Assembly: GCF_017873815.1 (NCBI RefSeq)
Contig: NZ_JAGGKQ010000004.1
Location: 124,001-188,000 of the forward strand
DNA length: 64,000 nt
Reading direction: 5' to 3'
Source of the DNA: Halorubrum alkaliphilum
Lineage (GTDB): Archaea; Halobacteriota; Halobacteria; Halobacteriales; Haloferacaceae
The position numbers were made by a program, and so were the translations under genes. Within the stretch, counting starts at the first letter, position 1, and the number at the start of each line of letters is the position of its first letter. Below, piece after piece: positions 41,730 through 50,854 of this stretch. The notes beneath the pieces are model-generated. The model worked only from the letters and a program-made list of their open reading frames with translations, was not told the DNA's origin and searched no databases.

Positions 41730-43109
41730 ATGGATCGGATCTCCTTCGGCACCGATGGCTGGCGAGCGACGCTCGACGTCTTCACCGACGAACGGGTGCG
41801 GATCGTGGGACAGGCAGTCGCGGACCACCTCGACGCCGCTGGCCACGACGACCCGGTCGCGGTCGGCTACGATGCGCGCGAGACCTCGGAAGGGTTCGCC
41901 GAGAGTCTCGCCGACGTGCTGGCGGACAACGGGTTCGACGTACTCCTTCCCGAGCGGGACGTGCCAACGCCGGTGATTGCCTACGCCATCGTCGACAACG
42001 GACTTTCAGGTGCGTGTATGGTCACCGCGTCACACAACCCACCCGAGTACAACGGCGTGAAATTCATTCCGAGCGACGGGGCACCAGCCCTGCCGGACGT
42101 AACCGAGGATGTCGTCGATCGGCTCGCGGAGCCGACGTTCCTCCCCGAACCCGAACGGGGAACGATCGAGCGACGCGACTTCGTTTCCGCACACGCCGAC
42201 GCGGCCCGTGAACTCGTCGACGCCGACCTCGACGGGCTCACGGTCGCATACGACGCAATGCACGGCAGCGGCCGGGGCGTCACGGACGTGCTGCTCGAAT
42301 CCGCCGGCGCGGAGGTCCACCGGCTGCGCTGTGACCGCGACCCGACGTTTGGCGGGGAGCCGCCGGAGCCGAGCGCGGAACATCTCGGGGGGTTGGCCGA
42401 GTTGGTCACCGATCCCGGCAGCGACGTCGACCTCGGGATCGCCAACGACGGCGACGCCGACCGGATCGCGGTGGTGACGCCGGAGCGCGGCGTGCTCGAC
42501 GCTAACCTGTTTTACGCCGCCTGCTACGATCGCCTCTTAGAGACGGACACCGGCCCCGCGGTTCGGACCGTCTCGACGACGTTTCTCGTCGACCGGATCG
42601 CAGAGGCTCACGGCCAAGAGGTGTTCGAGACGCCGGTTGGATTCAAATGGGTCGCGGAAGCGATGGGGGAACACGACGCGCTGTTCGGCGGCGAGGAGTC
42701 GGGCGGGTTCTCCGTCCGCGGGCACGTCCGTGAGAAGGACGGCGTGTTGATGTCGCTGCTCGCGGCCGACGCGACGACCGCGGAGCCGTTCGACGCACGC
42801 GTCGATCGCCTGCTCGACGAGCACGGCCACATCGCGGCCGGGAAGGTGTCGATCGACTGTCCGGACGACCGGAAGGCGGGGGTACTCGACGAGCTGGAGG
42901 ACCACATCCCGGAGTCCGTCGACGGCCACGCGGTCGCGAAAGTCGTCACGCTTGACGGGTTCAAACTGCTTCTGGAGAACGGGTCGTGGCTGCTCGTTCG
43001 CCCCTCGGGGACGGAACCGAAACTCCGGGTCTACGCCGAGGCCGACGACGACGACCGCGTCGAGTCGCTGCTGGCGGAGGGTCGCGAACTCGTCGAACCC
43101 CTCGTCTGA
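41730..43109 (+). CDS. Phosphohexomutase (phosphomannomutase/phosphoglucosamine mutase family)
   Basis: A 459-residue alpha-D-phosphohexomutase. The catalytic serine loop is MVTASHNPPEYNGVKFI (Ser near residue 100), the metal loop is NDGDADRIAVV (near 245), the sugar-binding loop is GGEESGGFSVRGHV and the phosphate-binding loop is VRPSGTEPKLRVYAE at the C-terminus. Four domains are present at full length. It interconverts hexose 1- and 6-phosphates; glucose, mannose or glucosamine cannot be distinguished by reading. ATG 41730 has CCATTATG about 27 nt upstream. Confidence 0.93.
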   Translation: MDRISFGTDGWRATLDVFTDERVRIVGQAVADHLDAAGHDDPVAVGYDARETSEGFAESLADVLADNGFDVLLPERDVPTPVIAYAIVDNGLSGACMVTASHNPPEYNGVKFIPSDGAPALPDVTEDVVDRLAEPTFLPEPERGTIERRDFVSAHADAARELVDADLDGLTVAYDAMHGSGRGVTDVLLESAGAEVHRLRCDRDPTFGGEPPEPSAEHLGGLAELVTDPGSDVDLGIANDGDADRIAVVTPERGVLDANLFYAACYDRLLETDTGPAVRTVSTTFLVDRIAEAHGQEVFETPVGFKWVAEAMGEHDALFGGEESGGFSVRGHVREKDGVLMSLLAADATTAEPFDARVDRLLDEHGHIAAGKVSIDCPDDRKAGVLDELEDHIPESVDGHAVAKVVTLDGFKLLLENGSWLLVRPSGTEPKLRVYAEADDDDRVESLLAEGRELVEPLV

Positions 43110-43300
43110 TGGGCGTGTCGCGGTGGCCGTCGCATCGCGTGGCTCCGACGCCGTGCGGTACTGCTCGCCATCGTCGCCATCGGCCGGCTGATCCGGGTGC
43201 TGTGACGGCCCGTCCGCGCGGCGTCGAGTCCGACGTTCGACCCGGAGCGATGGCAGCGATTGGGTGGCTTTTTAGGGGATACCGCCGTAGCTGAACGTAT

Positions 43301-44044
43301 ATGTTCAAGGCCATCGTGGACGCGTCGACGCTACAGGACGCGCTCGATTCGGTGAGCGTGCTGGTCGACGAGTGTAAGATCCGTCTGAACGAGGAGGCCC
43401 TCTCGATCCGCGCCGTCGACCCCGCCAACGTCGGCATGGTCGATCTCACCCTAGAGGCCGCCGCCTTCGAGTCCTATGAGGCCGACGGCGGCGTCATCGG
43501 CGTCAACCTCGCACGACTGGAGGACATCGCCGGCATGGCCAACTCCGGCGACCTGATCCACCTCGAACTCGACGAGGAGACCCGCAAACTCCACATCGAG
43601 ACGGACGGACTCTCCTACACCCTCGCGCTCATCGATCCCGACTCGATCCGCCAGGAACCCGACATCCCGGACCTCGATCTCGCCTCCGAGATCGTCGTCG
43701 AAGGTGCCCAGATCGACCGCGGGATCAAGGCCGCCGACATGGTCTCCGATCACATCCGCCTCCGCGTCGACGAGACCGACGAGACGTTCTTCATCGAGGC
43801 GGAGGGCGACACCGACGACGTCGACCTCGAGTTGACCCGCGAGGACCTCATCGCGCTCACGGCCGGTCCCGCCGACTCGCTGTTCAGCCTCGATTACCTG
43901 AAGGACATGAACAAGGCGATCCCCGGCGACGCCGAGGTCACCATCGAGCTCGGCGAGGAGTTCCCCGTCAAGCTCCACTACGGCTTCGCCGAGGGGCTCG
44001 GGCAGGCAACGTATATGCTAGCCCCGAGAATTCAGAGCGACTGA
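43301..44044 (+). CDS. pcn: DNA polymerase sliding clamp (PCNA)
   Basis: A 247-residue clamp, [64 protein letters not shown]..., with the interdomain linker and the C-terminal [22 protein letters not shown] stretch. Three such chains form the ring that tethers polymerase, ligase, FEN1 and NucS. It is highly acidic as expected for a halophile. A CTTTTTAGGG box near 43267-43276 lies about 30 nt before the ATG. Confidence 0.97.
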   Translation: MFKAIVDASTLQDALDSVSVLVDECKIRLNEEALSIRAVDPANVGMVDLTLEAAAFESYEADGGVIGVNLARLEDIAGMANSGDLIHLELDEETRKLHIETDGLSYTLALIDPDSIRQEPDIPDLDLASEIVVEGAQIDRGIKAADMVSDHIRLRVDETDETFFIEAEGDTDDVDLELTREDLIALTAGPADSLFSLDYLKDMNKAIPGDAEVTIELGEEFPVKLHYGFAEGLGQATYMLAPRIQSD

Positions 44045-44086
44045 CTGGCACGCCACCGTTTTCCCTCCACGGTGCGGAACGCAGGT

Positions 44087-44293
44087 ATGTCACAGACGAT
44101 AGCGCTCGCGACCGCGCTCACGCCAGCACAGGTACTCGGTGACGGCGTGCTCGGCTGGGCGATCACCTTTTTCCTGTTGGCGGTCATCGCCGGTATCGCC
44201 GGGTTCCGAGGCGTCGCGGGCGTGACGATGCGCGTCGCGAAGATACTCGTCGTCGTCTTCCTCGTGCTCGCCGTGATCAGCTTGCTTTTATAA
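44087..44293 (+). CDS. DUF1328-type small membrane protein
   Basis: A 68-residue protein with two transmembrane helices. [47 protein letters not shown] matches the short DUF1328 (YtjA-like) family. An N-terminal extension of about 20 residues ([18 protein letters not shown]) precedes it. The role is unknown. It follows pcn by 42 bp on the same strand. A weaker start at 44072 is in frame; 44087 fits the conserved length better. Confidence 0.78.
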   Translation: MSQTIALATALTPAQVLGDGVLGWAITFFLLAVIAGIAGFRGVAGVTMRVAKILVVVFLVLAVISLLL

Positions 44294-44375
44294 GCGACCG
44301 ACTTCGTTGAACGGCCGCTTTCAGACGTGCTATCGAACGGCACGACCAGCCGATCGGGCTGCTTTTTGAGTGATA

Positions 44376-44926
44376 TCGGGAGTGGGTATATCGATACGGT
44401 GTGGTGGCTGTTTATAAGTGGGATAGTGGTGTTGTTGGCGGCTGTTTATAAGTAGATGGTGCTGTGGTGAACAGTTCCACATCTCTAACTGTTCATTTAT
44501 AAGTGGTTGAGTACGGATCGTCGGTGAACACTTCCAAAGCCCCAGCCTGCTCCGGTCGAGGGGCTCGCTGCGCGCTCAAAAGGGCGAGCATAGCGAGCCC
44601 TTTTGAGTGCTTGCGTCACCCGTCTTCCCGGAGCAGGCTGCCCCTTTGAGCCCCACCCCACACAGCACCCGCACCTCACGCCTCCCCAGCCTCGCCGGAA
44701 CGGCGCTTAAAGCGCCGTTCCGGGCTCCAGCGAGAATCGAAGATTCTCTGGCAGCCGGCGCGGAGCGCCGGCGACCTCGCGCCGTCGGTTCGCGCCCTTT
44801 TAAGGGCGCGAACCGGGGCGCGCCACCGCGGTGTTCATTTATAAGTGGTCGTCGCAGCCGCTCACAGTCCTTTTAAATACGATCACGTTGCTGCCGATTT
44901 GAGAGACCCACTCCCGCCGTCACTCA
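44376..44926. repeat. Composite palindromic repeat, copy B
   Basis: About 550 bp matching copy A at 24077-24480. Boxes TTTATAAGTGG (44411), TTTATAAGTAG (44445) and TTTATAAGTGG (44496) keep the 34- and 51-bp spacing of copy A. The CCGGAACGGCGC hairpin, a moved and inverted hairpin module (44732-44775), a perfect 11-bp hairpin GGTTCGCGCCC/GGGCGCGAACC (44787-44814), another TTTATAAGTGG (44838) and TTTTAAATAC (44871) follow. A 144-bp extra module (44549-44692) is inserted relative to copy A. No conserved reading frame; no transposase nearby. Confidence 0.85.
44549..44692. mobile_element. 144-bp palindromic module inserted in repeat copy B
   Basis: Absent from copy A. It is bounded by a 9-bp direct repeat ccccagcct (44540-44548 and 44684-44692), of which copy A has one (24241-24249). 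It contains an outer inverted repeat GCTCCGG (44549)/CCGGAGC (44628) and a strong hairpin CTCAAAAGGGC (44575)/GCCCTTTTGAG (44597). The direct repeat could be a target-site duplication or the result of slippage. Confidence 0.6.
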
Positions 44927-45002
44927 CGACTGCGCCTGTACTGACCGCAGGAAAAAGTGTCATTTCTATGGATTTCAACAGTCCCGATTCATCCTAATTC
45001 CG

Positions 45003-45323
45003 CTATCTCTCTCTCTCGTCGATCGGGCCAAAGGAATTGAGAAGAATCCACAGAATCGTCAGCAGGAGCGCTGCGAAGAGAAACGATCTCGACCATTTCC
45101 GCTGATCCGCTGGTGATATGTTCCATCTAGTCGCTGCCCATCTCGTCCAAACCATCCCGGACAGGAAGAGCGATACACCGATGGCTCCGGTATGCACAAC
45201 ACCATATAACGAATACGGCAGAAACAGAAGGCTGAGCGCAATAATTAGCCCTCCAACGGTCATCGCTACTGCCGGTAACACACGGAACGTACTGCCGCTC
45301 TCAGGTGCTTGTTCGGCACTCAT
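45003..45323 (-). CDS. Orphan membrane protein
   Basis: A 106-residue protein, MSAEQAPESGSTFRVLPAVAMTVGGLIIALSLLFLPYSLYGVVHTGAIGVSLFLSGMVWTRWAATRWNISPADQRKWSRSFLFAALLLTILWILLNSFGPIDERER, with three or four hydrophobic segments. I do not recognise the family. The DNA here is visibly less GC-rich than the neighbours, suggesting recent acquisition or relaxed selection. The frame is open to 45398; ATG 45323 is chosen because an ATTTTA box lies 31 nt upstream. Next to the composite repeat on one side and nhaC on the other. Confidence 0.55.
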   Translation of the reverse strand: MSAEQAPESGSTFRVLPAVAMTVGGLIIALSLLFLPYSLYGVVHTGAIGVSLFLSGMVWTRWAATRWNISPADQRKWSRSFLFAALLLTILWILLNSFGPIDERER

Positions 45324-45532
45324 GACACGGTTCCCGACTACAATCGCAGTAAAATGTAGGTATATGAAACCATACGGTTGATACGCAGACAGGAACACCG
45401 CCGGTCACAGGGCAACCAGCTCTGGTACCATTTGCGCGCGGTATACCGCACGCGGTTCTTGTCGGAGCCGAAGGAGTTCAACAGAGCCGCCGACAGGGGA
45501 TCCGAGTCGGAGCGACGGTTTGGCAGGAGCGG

Positions 45533-45540
45533 TTAAATAC
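45533..45540 (+). promoter_or_regulatory. TATA box of the NhaC gene
   Basis: TTAAATAC centred 27 nt before the ATG at 45563; decides between 45551 and 45563 as start. Confidence 0.7.
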
Positions 45541-45562
45541 TCCGGCGAGTGTGTATGAAGAC

Positions 45563-47170
45563 ATGTCAGAGTTCGGCGTCCTCTCGATCGTTCCGCCGTT
45601 GCTCGCCATCGTGTTGGCGATTGCCACTCGGAAGGCGATCCTCTCGTTGTTCCTCGGGGTTTGGGCGGGGGCCGTGATATACACCGGTGGGCTGGGACTC
45701 GTCCAGACGTTCGACTGGATCATCGCGGCGATCCTCGTCGACGACGGGTTTCACGCGACGATAATCGTGTTCACGCTGCTTTTGGGCTCCGGCGTCGCGA
45801 TGATCTGGAACCTCGGCGGCTCCTACGCCGTCCGCGACTGGGCGCTGGAGCGGCTCGACAGCCGTCGTGACGCCGGGCTAGTCACGTGGCTGCTGGGGCT
45901 CGTGATGTTCTTCGACGACTACGCCAACACGGCTATCGTCGGCTCGTCGATGAAGGACGCCTCCGATCAACTACGGATCTCCCGCGAGAAGCTGTCCTAC
46001 ATCGTCGACTCGACGGCCGCACCCGTGGCGACGCTCGGCATCTCCTCGTGGGTGGCGTTCCAACTCGGGTTAATAAACGACGCGTACGACAACCTCGGGG
46101 TCGAGGACCCGCCCTCGGCGTTCGAGGTGTTCCTCAGCTCCATCCCGTTTAACGCCTACTCGATCCTCGCTATCGCGATGGTCGGGATCGTCGTCCTCAC
46201 CGGACGGGACTACGGCGAGATGTTGACCGCCGAGCACCGAGCGGCCTCAACCGGAAAAGTGACCCGTGACGACGCGGTCCCGATGCAGGACGTCGAGGCG
46301 GAGCTCGGCGAGCCGAGCGCGACCGAGCCGCGTCTGGTCAACTTCTTCGCACCCGTGGGAGTGCTGATCGCGGTCACCGTCGGCTCGGCACTGTGGACCG
46401 GCTACGAGCCCGGCGCGTCGCTGTACGACATGGTGATCGCCGCGGACTACGCGGCCGCCCTGCTGTACGGCTCCTTCGCGATGGTCGCGTCCGGATTCCT
46501 CCTCGGAAAAGTATACGGAATCTTCGGATTAGGCGAGGCGACGGACACGACCGTTAACGGCTTCGGCATCATGCTCACCGCCGTCACCGTCCTCGTCTTG
46601 GCGTGGTCGATCGGCGAGGTCGTGGCCTCGCTGGAGACCGCGGCGTTCATTGAGGGGTACGTCAGCGCGGACTTCCCGACGGCCGTCCTGCCGATCGTCG
46701 TGTTGGTTCTCTCAGCGTTCGTCGCCTTCTCGACCGGGACCTCGTGGGGTGCGATGGGGATCATTACGCCGGTCGCGATCCCCGTCGCGTGGTCGCTGAC
46801 CGGGGACCACACGATGGTCGCGGCCGTCGTCGGCGCGGTGTTCTCGGGGGCGATCTTCGGCGACCACACCTCGCCGATCTCCGACACCTCGGTGTTGTCG
46901 GCGACGTTCACCGGCGCGGACCTCATCGACCACGTCCGGACGCAGCTGTACTACGCCGTCACGGTCGGCGTCGTGGCGATACTCGTGTTGCTGACTTGGG
47001 GCGTCACCGGGATCACCCCGGTCGCGCTGCTGCCGCTCGGCGTCGTCGTCCTGATCGGACTCGTCTACGGGCTCTCGGAGTTTGACGCGAACCGTCGCGG
47101 GGTCGACCCGGTCGCGGCCAACCGACCCACCGAAGACGCGATCGAAACGGACCGAACGAAAGGCGAGTAG
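45563..47170 (+). CDS. Na+/H+ antiporter NhaC family
   Basis: A 535-residue membrane protein with about 12 helices. Motifs: the N-terminal FGVLSIVPPLLAIVLAIATRKAILSLFLGVWAG, MFFDDYANTAIVGSSMKDASDQLRISREKLSYIVDSTAAPVATLGISSWVAF (the conserved DD and the serine-threonine-rich helices), FSTGTSWGAMGIITPVAIP and GDHTSPISDTSVLSATFTGADLIDHVRTQLYY. The family exchanges Na+ for H+ or imports amino acids or organic anions. Na+/H+ exchange is the likelier role in a halophile. It is a single-gene unit with a leaderless promoter. Confidence 0.9.
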   Translation: MSEFGVLSIVPPLLAIVLAIATRKAILSLFLGVWAGAVIYTGGLGLVQTFDWIIAAILVDDGFHATIIVFTLLLGSGVAMIWNLGGSYAVRDWALERLDSRRDAGLVTWLLGLVMFFDDYANTAIVGSSMKDASDQLRISREKLSYIVDSTAAPVATLGISSWVAFQLGLINDAYDNLGVEDPPSAFEVFLSSIPFNAYSILAIAMVGIVVLTGRDYGEMLTAEHRAASTGKVTRDDAVPMQDVEAELGEPSATEPRLVNFFAPVGVLIAVTVGSALWTGYEPGASLYDMVIAADYAAALLYGSFAMVASGFLLGKVYGIFGLGEATDTTVNGFGIMLTAVTVLVLAWSIGEVVASLETAAFIEGYVSADFPTAVLPIVVLVLSAFVAFSTGTSWGAMGIITPVAIPVAWSLTGDHTMVAAVVGAVFSGAIFGDHTSPISDTSVLSATFTGADLIDHVRTQLYYAVTVGVVAILVLLTWGVTGITPVALLPLGVVVLIGLVYGLSEFDANRRGVDPVAANRPTEDAIETDRTKGE

Positions 47171-47578
47171 TCGGGGTGCGGCGTCCACGCGACTAGTTGA
47201 GGAGCCGCCGGCCACCCGACGCACCGGCCACCCGACGCACCGGCCACCCGACGCGTCGTTTATATCCCCTCGGCGGCAACTCTCCTCCGCGTGCCCTCAG
47301 TCCCCGCCCGAGTACTCCCGACTGGGAGCGATGACAGCGCGGAGAACCCAGGCACGTGACATCCGGTCGCTACCGTGACCCACAGTCGGTCGTGGACGCG
47401 ACCCGCCCGTCGCCGCGCAGGCGACCGCCCGCCACGAGGGTTTCCCGGTCGACGCGGCACGCCGCCGGAGATGAGACCGGTCGTTAGTGTTGCGGGCGAC
47501 ATTATGGCTCGCTAGCGCTTCGCTCGTCACGTAACCGGATTTCCCGCAGTGTCCGGGGCACATATGACTCTCGACGAG
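47171..47578. other. Gene-free region with a 16-bp tandem repeat and an orphan TATA box
   Basis: No credible gene on either strand. It holds a 16-bp unit ggccacccgacgcacc repeated nearly three times (47210-47255), then TTTATATC at 47259-47266, a good TATA box that is followed only by a 22-codon GTG frame. A small non-coding RNA is possible. It opens the less conserved island that continues to about 49.2 kb. Confidence 0.5.
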
Positions 47579-48100
47579 TCACTCGGATCCGTCAGCGAGC
47601 CATTGCCGTAGCTCTGCTTCCTTCTCGTCGTAAATCGTCTCCGGGTGCTGGTCCGCTCCCTGCCGCACGATACGTTTGATCTCTTCGAACAGTTCTTCGC
47701 AAAGCGATTCCAACTTCTCCGAATCGCTACGGGAGTGGTCGTTCATGACCGGAAAGTCACTTCGTTCGGAGCGGGATAGTTCCTGGTAGAGTCTGCGAGC
47801 GAGCGGTTCGTACAGGTTGTCCACGCGCTTCCAGTCTGCTGTTTCCTCCCGTGACTGGCGTCGATATTCCTTGTCGGTGCTGATCTTCTCTGCGAAATTC
47901 CACATGTACGCCTCAGTTTGCTCGCTGAAGTAGAACCACCGGTTTATTAACCAATCCGATTTGGCATCGATTGGCTTGACAATCATCAAGTGATTACTCC
48001 CGACCGGACCACCAGTGTCGAAGACTAACGTAGCTTTACATCCGTTTGTTGTTCGCTTGTTTATTGTTTCGCGCACGTGGGTCATTCCCAGCGTCATCAC
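47579..48100 (-). CDS. Hypothetical accessory protein
   Basis: A 173-residue soluble protein that I do not recognise. It reads MMTLGMTHVRETINKRTTNGCKATLVFDTGGPVGSNHLMIVKPIDAKSDWLINRWFYFSEQ...; aromatic residues cluster around 48-66, and a long charged helix (about 125-165) could be a coiled coil. Base composition is lower in GC than in the flanking core genes, which fits horizontal transfer. It is divergent from a toxin-antitoxin pair (111 bp between starts) and may belong to the same small island. Alternative starts at 48097 and 48085. Confidence 0.5.
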   Translation of the reverse strand: MMTLGMTHVRETINKRTTNGCKATLVFDTGGPVGSNHLMIVKPIDAKSDWLINRWFYFSEQTEAYMWNFAEKISTDKEYRRQSREETADWKRVDNLYEPLARRLYQELSRSERSDFPVMNDHSRSDSEKLESLCEELFEEIKRIVRQGADQHPETIYDEKEAELRQWLADGSE

Positions 48101-48211
48101 TCAAATACGTCCGGAGTGGCGGTGGGCCACGCCGACTCGATCGACATGTAACTATTTTCTTGTCGATACGCCAGCAGTATGTTTTTGCGGGAGTAGCAGC
48201 AACGCTTACGT

Positions 48212-48505
48212 ATGTCTGAGGGAGAATCTCGGCGGATCGAACACAATCTCCTGAGCGAGCCCCATATTCGCGGCCGCCGAATCAGCGTCCGTCAGGTGTA
48301 CGCCCTCGTTGAAGAGTACGATGAGGATCCGGAAGCAGTTGCCGATCGGTACGATCTCGATGTGGCCGACGTGTATCACGCGCTAGCGTACTATCACGAT
48401 CACCCACGCAACATGCGCGACGCAGAGCAGAAGCGCGAGAACGTCATGGAAGAGTTCCGGGAATCCATCGATCGTCCGGAAGGCGTCGATCCGGACGCTG
48501 CCTGA
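48212..48505 (+). CDS. DUF433 family antitoxin-like protein
   Basis: A 97-residue protein with the DUF433 signature: HNLLSEPHIRGRRISVRQVYALVEEYDEDPEAVADRYDLDVADVYHALAYYHDHP, a helix-turn-helix-like fold found in VapB-type antitoxins. It ends 1 nt before the DUF5615 gene, the standard order for this toxin-antitoxin type. As antitoxin it should bind the partner and repress the shared promoter. A T-rich box lies near 48181-48187. Confidence 0.83.
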   Translation: MSEGESRRIEHNLLSEPHIRGRRISVRQVYALVEEYDEDPEAVADRYDLDVADVYHALAYYHDHPRNMRDAEQKRENVMEEFRESIDRPEGVDPDAA

Positions 48506-48506
48506 G

Positions 48507-48860
48507 ATGAGCGATTGGCAGTTTCTGCTCGACGAGAATATCGATCCAAAGACTGCCACGTACGTAGAGAAGGAAGGGATTCACGCCGAGCACGTCCGGG
48601 ATTCACTCTGGCAAGGAGCCGACGACCAAGAGGACGTCCTACCGTATGCCCGAGAACACGAATTGATCGTCGTGACGAGCGATGTGAAAGATTTCGGTAG
48701 AGTACCACCAGAGACTCACGCTGGTATTGTTCTCCTCTATGATGATACGATGCCGGCGTACCAGGTTGCGGCTGGTCTTATTACGATGATCGACGCCAGA
48801 ACCGATATTCGTTCGATGGCCGTGAGGAACTCGACCCATGGATTTGAGCGAGTATGCTGA
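48507..48860 (+). CDS. DUF5615 PIN-like toxin
   Basis: A 117-residue PIN-like protein, MSDWQFLLDENIDPKTATYVEKEGIHAEHVRDSLWQGADDQEDVLPYAREHELIVVTSDVKDFGRVP. The acidic residues LLDEN and VVTSDVKDF form the metal site expected in the Mut7-C/DUF5615 ribonuclease fold. It follows the DUF433 gene by 1 nt. Together they form a likely type II toxin-antitoxin module in which this is the ribonuclease. The RNA target is unknown. Confidence 0.83.
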   Translation: MSDWQFLLDENIDPKTATYVEKEGIHAEHVRDSLWQGADDQEDVLPYAREHELIVVTSDVKDFGRVPPETHAGIVLLYDDTMPAYQVAAGLITMIDARTDIRSMAVRNSTHGFERVC

Positions 48861-49208
48861 TTTCACCAGTTCAAGTGCCCAAAATCCTCAAATACACTTC
48901 CACCGAGCCTAGTGAACTACCCCTGCCTACTGCGTCCTCAGAAATCTTCGATTTCTGATGTGCGAACGAGAGCTTGCTCTCGTTAACGCTACTCGGCTTC
49001 GGCCTGCGTTGCTCCTTGAGGAAGGGGGCTTACCGCCTGTAATCAGCTAAAAGAAACTCGTCCGGTAGTGTTACCGGCGCACATTCCGAATGGCCGTAGC
49101 GACATCGCCAGCCACGGAAACGTGCTCGCCACCCGCCAAACGTAACCAGTTCCAATTACTGTACAAGCAGAATAGCTAAATAGGCTCCATCAATACGTTG
49201 TATCACTC
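48861..49208. other. Gene-free region with hairpins and a dispersed 29-bp repeat
   Basis: Two perfect hairpins, CAGAAATC-TTC-GATTTCTG (48939-48957) and AACGAGAGC-TT-GCTCTCGTT (48965-48984), resemble the hairpins in the composite repeats. At 49021-49049 begins a 29-bp sequence (gaagggggcttaccgcctgt...) that recurs with three differences at 53660-53688. This could be the decayed end of an insertion sequence. The rest, to 49208, holds the tupA promoter (CTAAATAG near 49175). Confidence 0.55.
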
Positions 49209-50117
49209 GTGATTCATCGACGGAGAGTTCTCACAGCCGTCGCTGGCGGGGTGACGGCGGCACTTGCCGGCTGTCTCGGTGACGACGACGCCCCTGCCGA
49301 GATACACGACGAGACACTGACGGTCACGACGACGACGAGCACCTACGACACGGGACTGCTGGACGAGGTGAACGCGGCGTTCGAGGACCGGTACGGCGTC
49401 ACGGTCCGGGCGGTCGCTCAGGGAACCGGCGCGGCGCTCGAAACCGGGCGACGGGGCGATTCCGACGTGGTGATGGTTCACGCCCGATCGCTGGAGGACG
49501 AGTTCCTCCGGGAGGGATACGGGATCAACCGGCGCGATCTCATGTTCAACGACTTCGTCGTTGTCGGTCCCGACGACGATCCTACCGGTGTCGACCGGAT
49601 GGAGAGCGTGACCGACGCGTTTCGGGCGATCGCCGAGAGCGAGTCCGTCTTCGTCTCGCGTGGCGACGACTCCGGGACCCACGTGAAGGAACTCGCCATC
49701 TGGGACGCGGCCGACGCCGACCCCGAGGGCGAGTGGTATCGGGAGGCCGGCAGCGGGATGGGAGAGGTGCTGAATCAGGCGAACCGGACGCCCGGCTACA
49801 CGCTCGCCGACCGCGGCACGTACGTCTCCCAGCGGTCCGAACTCGACGAGGTATCGATCCGCGTCGAGGGACCGATCGAGGGCGGTTCGGCGCTCCTCGC
49901 GAACCCGTACGGTGTCGTCGCCGTGAACCCCGGCGTCCACGAGACCGTCAACTACGACCTCGCCATGTCGTATATCGGCTTTCTCACGTCCCGGGAGGGA
50001 CGGGAGATCATCGAGGAGTACGCGATCGACGGCGAGCAGTTGTTCTTCCCCGAGGCGGTCTCGGAGGAGCCGAACTTCCGGCAGTACGTCCCCGAGAACT
50101 GGACGACTGAAGAGTAA
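49209..50117 (+). CDS. tupA: Tungstate ABC transporter substrate-binding lipoprotein TupA
   Basis: A 302-residue secreted protein. The N-terminus [21 protein letters not shown] is a twin-arginine-like signal with lipobox LAGC (Cys22). The mature part has [27 protein letters not shown] and [21 protein letters not shown], the oxyanion-binding loops of the TupA family, whose members bind tungstate far better than molybdate. The start is GTG 49209. It heads tupABC; the permease begins 8 bp after its stop. Confidence 0.9.
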   Translation: MIHRRRVLTAVAGGVTAALAGCLGDDDAPAEIHDETLTVTTTTSTYDTGLLDEVNAAFEDRYGVTVRAVAQGTGAALETGRRGDSDVVMVHARSLEDEFLREGYGINRRDLMFNDFVVVGPDDDPTGVDRMESVTDAFRAIAESESVFVSRGDDSGTHVKELAIWDAADADPEGEWYREAGSGMGEVLNQANRTPGYTLADRGTYVSQRSELDEVSIRVEGPIEGGSALLANPYGVVAVNPGVHETVNYDLAMSYIGFLTSREGREIIEEYAIDGEQLFFPEAVSEEPNFRQYVPENWTTEE

Positions 50118-50125
50118 CCAGCCAG

Positions 50126-50854
50126 ATGATCGAACAGGCATCACCAGTCGTTGCTGCCGCTGACGGAGCACTACCACTGTTCGTCGAGCTCCCCTTCAAG
50201 TGGAACTACGTCGAGAGCATTATCTACGTCTCGCTGTACGTGAGCCTCACCGCCGTCCTCGTCAGTACGCTCGTGAGCCTTCCGATCGCGATGCTCGTGG
50301 GGTTCTCGGAGTTCCCCGGCAAGGGGTTTCTCGTCGCTCTGATCAACACGGGAATGGGCTTTCCAAGCGTCGTCGTCGGTCTGATCGTGTTGTTCGCCGT
50401 CTCCAATCAGGGCCCGTTCGGGTCCCTCGATCTGCTGTTCACGACGGAGGCAATGATCCTGTCGCAGATCGTCCTCGCCGCGCCGGTCATCACCGGTGTG
50501 AGTCTCGCCGCCGTGACCGGCGTCGAGGACGGCGTTCGCGACGCCGCGTACGCGATGGGTGGGACGCGACTCGACGTCGCGCTCGTCACCATCAAGGAGG
50601 CGAGGTACGGGATCGTGACCGGGATCCTTGCGGGATTGGGCCGAGCCATCAGCGAGGTCGGGTCCGTGCTCATCGTCGGAGGAAACATCGCTCGTGCGGA
50701 CGGCACCTCAGTCACGCGAACGCTCACGACGGCGATCCAGCTCGAAGCCCGACAGGGACGCTTCGAACTCGCGATGATCCTCGGTGCGGTCCTCGTCGCG
50801 CTCGTCCTGCTGATAAACGGCCTCGTGCTCAGGTTGGGGGGGAGCCGCATATGA
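50126..50854 (+). CDS. tupB: Tungstate ABC transporter permease TupB
   Basis: A 242-residue permease with six predicted helices. The EAA-like loop for contact with the ATPase is [50 protein letters not shown] (residues about 138-190). It forms the membrane channel of the tungstate importer. Its stop overlaps the ATPase start codon (ATGA), so the genes are translationally coupled. Confidence 0.92.
   Translation: MIEQASPVVAAADGALPLFVELPFKWNYVESIIYVSLYVSLTAVLVSTLVSLPIAMLVGFSEFPGKGFLVALINTGMGFPSVVVGLIVLFAVSNQGPFGSLDLLFTTEAMILSQIVLAAPVITGVSLAAVTGVEDGVRDAAYAMGGTRLDVALVTIKEARYGIVTGILAGLGRAISEVGSVLIVGGNIARADGTSVTRTLTTAIQLEARQGRFELAMILGAVLVALVLLINGLVLRLGGSRI

Noticed and set aside
47579-48860. Three-gene defence system made of the unknown gene plus the toxin-antitoxin pair
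   Set aside because: The unknown gene is divergent and shows no nuclease, ATPase or NTPase motif; there is too little to call a defence system.
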